A stretch of DNA of 64,000 bases from Costus lasius (taxonomy: Eukaryota > Streptophyta > Magnoliopsida > Zingiberales > Costaceae): NCBI GenBank assembly GCA_027563935.2, contig JANVAS020000203.1:7688001-7752000 (forward strand), read 5' to 3'. Numbering within the stretch: position 1 is the stretch's first letter; each line of letters opens with the position of its first letter. The notes beneath the pieces are model-generated. The model was not told the origin of the DNA. It ran no database searches and saw only the letters and a program-made list of their open reading frames with translations. Made by a program: the position numbers and the translations under genes. This document shows, piece by piece, positions 61,185 to 64,000 of this stretch.

Positions 61185-64000
61185 TGTAAGATCCAAGGAT
61201 CTTAAGTCCTGGTAAGTATTATTTTTGATTTAAATAAAATCATTGACTGTGGATATTACGTTAAGCAGCATTGGATGGATGTTAATTAACTGGCTTATTG
61301 ATGGTTAATTTGTAATTAGTTGATTAGAATTTATTGATTGCTAATTTATAATTAATTAATTAGAATTTATGGGTTGTTAATTTTAAGTTAATTAATTAGA
61401 GCTTGTTGGTTAATTAAATCCTTATTGGATGTTAATTAAATCTTTATTGGATTTTCGTTAAGTGAGTGGTTAAATGGTTAGTTAATGGTTAAAGTAATTA
61501 GTTAACTATGGGCTATTGGGTTGCAATGAAATTAAATGATATTGGGTTTAAAATTTGAATTAGTGGATTGTAAACCCTATTGGAATCAACTAGTTAACGG
61601 GTTTTAAAAATTAATTAACCAAAAATTTTATTAGCGTTTAGGGTAAGAAAATAGGCGTTTTGGCGTTTTGTTTTGGCTTGGAAGAAACCTTGGGCGACGG
61701 CTAGGAGGAAGAAGGCGATCTTGGTGTTCTTGGAGTTATTGAGGCGATTTTCTCCACTTTCTTCCCCTTGGCGAATTTCCTTGAGGTGAAGAAACTTCCT
61801 TGGCGAGTTCTTGGGGATTCTTTGGGCGGCTTAAAGGCTTTAGACGATTTTTTTTGTGGAGGATTTTCACCTTAGTGTTCACGGTTAAGAGGTGAGTGGG
61901 GTGTCTATTCGATTCTATTTATTTGGTTGTGTTAAATGATACATGTAATTGTTTGAAAACTTTACCATGTAAACCGAAACTCAAGACTTCTCCATATTGA
62001 AAACCGAATTTTTGCAAGGGTGTATATAGCATGAAAAACCGAAATTTTGTAAAGGTGTATATCTCATGAAAACCGAAACTTGTATCTTGAAATTTAAGGT
62101 ATTTTTATAGGGAATTTTGGTAGCATTAAATCATTGATTTTTGAGTATGAAATTCTTGTTAACTAGGTATTTTATAGGGAATTTTGGTAACATTAAATCA
62201 TTGATTTTTGGTAGCATGAAAATCTTGTTAACTAAGGTTAATATTTTAAGTAGATATTATGTTTGAAACCGTGGGCTTCATGTGATGTTTTGTGAACCAG
62301 ATTGTAAGAACATGGATTTTAATCTTATGTTGATTTTTATGGATGCCCTAATAAATGCTAATAATATTATAAGAATTATGTTTGTTTATTTATGACCATG
62401 AATCTTTGTTTGAGAAATTTGGGTGATAACTTAGCAAGGCTACATTGAACTGATCAGCATGAAACCTAAGAACTACACTACATTATGTGATTTTTGAATA
62501 TTATGTGATTATGTGATTTTTGAATATTATGTGGTTATGTGATTTTTGAATAGTATGTGGTTATGTGATTTCAAATATTATGTGTTGTGATCATGGAATA
62601 GTTAGGACTGAGGCTAAGTGTAACTGTGTACTCAAGGGGATAGTCTATATGTGATATGTTAAGGGTTTGAATTTCAGCCCTGTATTGTGATATGTGAGGG
62701 GGTTGTTGTTCAGCCTGCCTGATGTGATTATTGTGATAAAAGAGGGGGTTGTTGTTCAGCCTGCCTGTTGTGATTATTGTGATGACTATCCTAGAGTCTA
62801 GTTGACACTTAGGAGTCCACCGTTGTGAAATAAGATATAAGATGTGTCTATTGTTGTCTAGTAGGAACCCTTTGGGAGAACGAGTGATATAAGACGCAAA
62901 GTGCCATGTCTTGGTCGGACAGGGGCCACCTCTTGATGTCGTCACTCTTAGAACGCTTAGATTTTTGTGTTATGGGGTGATCGTAGAGCAAAGTGCCACG
63001 TCGTGACCTGGCGGGGGCCACCTCTTGAATCTACACACCGTCCATCTATATGTTGCATGTGATTTGCAGGTTTCTCCCAGTGCTTAGGCCAAAGCCGGGT
63101 TAGATCATAATGGTCACTACTGAATATGCTGGACAACTAGGTTAACTAAGTGGTTGGTATGTTTAGTTGGTTTAGAGTATAGCTCTAGAACTTTGAACTT
63201 TGAGTAGACACTGGTGTGATGTCTTAGCAGTGTACATCTGACTGTTTTATACGAGTTCTGTGCTTTAATTTTGTTATATGTCGACATGATATTCTGTTCA
63301 ATGTTTTTTAAAATAATCTGCATGTATTTTGAGTGTATGTTATGGATGGTCGTTTGAGACTATCCACTCACTGGGCTGTGTAGCTCACCCCTCAATATTT
63401 TCAGGTGTAGAGCAGGGGCGCATTACCAGTTAGCATTTTTGGATATTGTGATAAGACTTTTGTGCTTAATTGTCTGGGGCCGGTTGTGGCCGAACTATAT
63501 GAATTATGTGAACTATGTGAACTTGTGATGCCGGATTGTGGCAGTTAAATGAGTTTGATTTTTGTGTCACCGCGGGCTTTAGCCTGGTTTCGGTGTTTGG
63601 TATCAGTGATGTTAGTTATGAAGTTATAGAATCGACATTGTGGTTTTGTTTTGAATTTCAAGTCGATTTGTATTTTTGCAATCGGATTTGATATAAATGT
63701 GAACTTGCATATGTCTAGTGCAAGTATTGCCTGGTGGCAGGTACCCTTATGTGATTTATGTGATTTATGGATTTTATGGATTTTGTACGGATTTGATATA
63801 ACTGTTGCCTTGCATATGTCTAGTGCAAGGATTGCGTGGTGGCAGGTACATTTATGAAATTGTGTTTCGTGGATTTTAAATGTGTGGATTCGCGAAAATT
63901 TTCAGATCGTGTTTTCTTGAACTTGGTTTTACCTAGCATGTGAATCGATCTTGTATGATAACATCCTGTTTCTCTATGACTTGTGTTGCTTGTTTGGGGT
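61185..64000 (+). repeat. Gypsy G 3' LTR, truncated by window end
   Basis: It matches the 5' LTR closely; by comparison 20 bp are missing at the window end. It carries an extra segment of about 65 bp near 61980-62045, made of repeated ACCGAAA/GGTGTATAT words. Hairpins equivalent to 56120-56247 are at 63703-63725 and 63808-63830. Confidence 0.93.
62484..62584 (+). repeat. 26-bp minisatellite in Gypsy G 3' LTR
   Basis: This is the same four-unit array as at 54901-55001. Confidence 0.9.

Larger units (their letters stand above)
53667..64000 (+). mobile_element. Gypsy G, chromodomain-bearing Ty3/Gypsy element
   Basis: A plus-strand element has LTRs of about 2.8 kb (TGTAAGATCC...GGATGTGACA), an initiator tRNA-Met primer site, gag-protease, pol and a C-terminal chromodomain-like segment. 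The 3' LTR is cut about 20 bp before its end by the window. One nonsense codon (58294) and one single-base frameshift (near 60726) break the polyprotein. Long LTRs and a chromodomain fit the Tekay/Del group of plant chromoviruses; that placement is inference. Confidence 0.93.

Noticed and set aside
1..64000. A host gene or a prokaryotic-type defence or mobile system
   Set aside because: Every long frame is retrotransposon gag or pol, and the remaining sequence is LTR, leader or degenerate repeat.

Overview
The window is a stretch of repeat-rich nuclear DNA from a plant, most likely a flowering plant with a large genome. Everything recognisable is LTR retrotransposon: Ty1/Copia and Ty3/Gypsy polyproteins with plant-type linkers, primer-binding sites complementary to initiator tRNA-Met (TGGTATCAGAGC), long LTRs, solo LTRs and nested insertions. 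I see no host gene, no rRNA or tRNA gene and no prokaryotic system. The species cannot be named from the sequence.

Left nest (1-37461). Copia A (minus strand; its 3' LTR is cut by the window start) is split inside its 5' LTR by copia B (plus strand, 7628-36576, target duplication GCCAT). Copia B is split in its untranslated leader by Gypsy C (plus strand, 9917-27215, target duplication TTCAG). Gypsy C is split inside its reverse transcriptase by copia D (minus strand, 14120-23384, target duplication AGCAA). The nest is four levels deep and each boundary can be read to the base. A, B and D belong to one family and each keeps a 1294-codon gag-pol frame. LTR partners have equal lengths and look identical by eye, so all four insertions seem recent. 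Copia B also carries a head-to-tail quadruplication of an 828-bp leader-plus-gag segment, giving three truncated gag frames ahead of the complete one.

Middle (37462-46918). This part is old and degenerate: a minus-strand Athila/Tat-like Gypsy gag-protease remnant, then two diverged direct repeats (from 40449 and from 44944) that look like LTRs. The first repeat holds a solo LTR of the copia A/B/D family (41163-42834) inside a poly-C tract. A GC-richer repetitive segment lies between the repeats.

Right nest (46919-64000). Copia E (plus strand, same family, gag broken by a stop codon) is interrupted by copia F (minus strand, same family). F is interrupted in its reverse transcriptase region by Gypsy G, a chromodomain-bearing Gypsy element with LTRs of about 2.8 kb, one nonsense codon and one frameshift. 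The far ends of E, F and G lie beyond the window.

The most interesting signal that gene annotation does not explain is in the RNA leaders of the copia family. A series of short hairpins keeps the loop CTGCGW while the stems change by compensating substitutions. A second pair of hairpins has the form CC[C/A]ACTCAGT[G/T]GG, and a CCCCT...AGGGG hairpin sits at the LTR end next to the primer-binding site. These are candidates for packaging, dimerisation or translation signals of this family.
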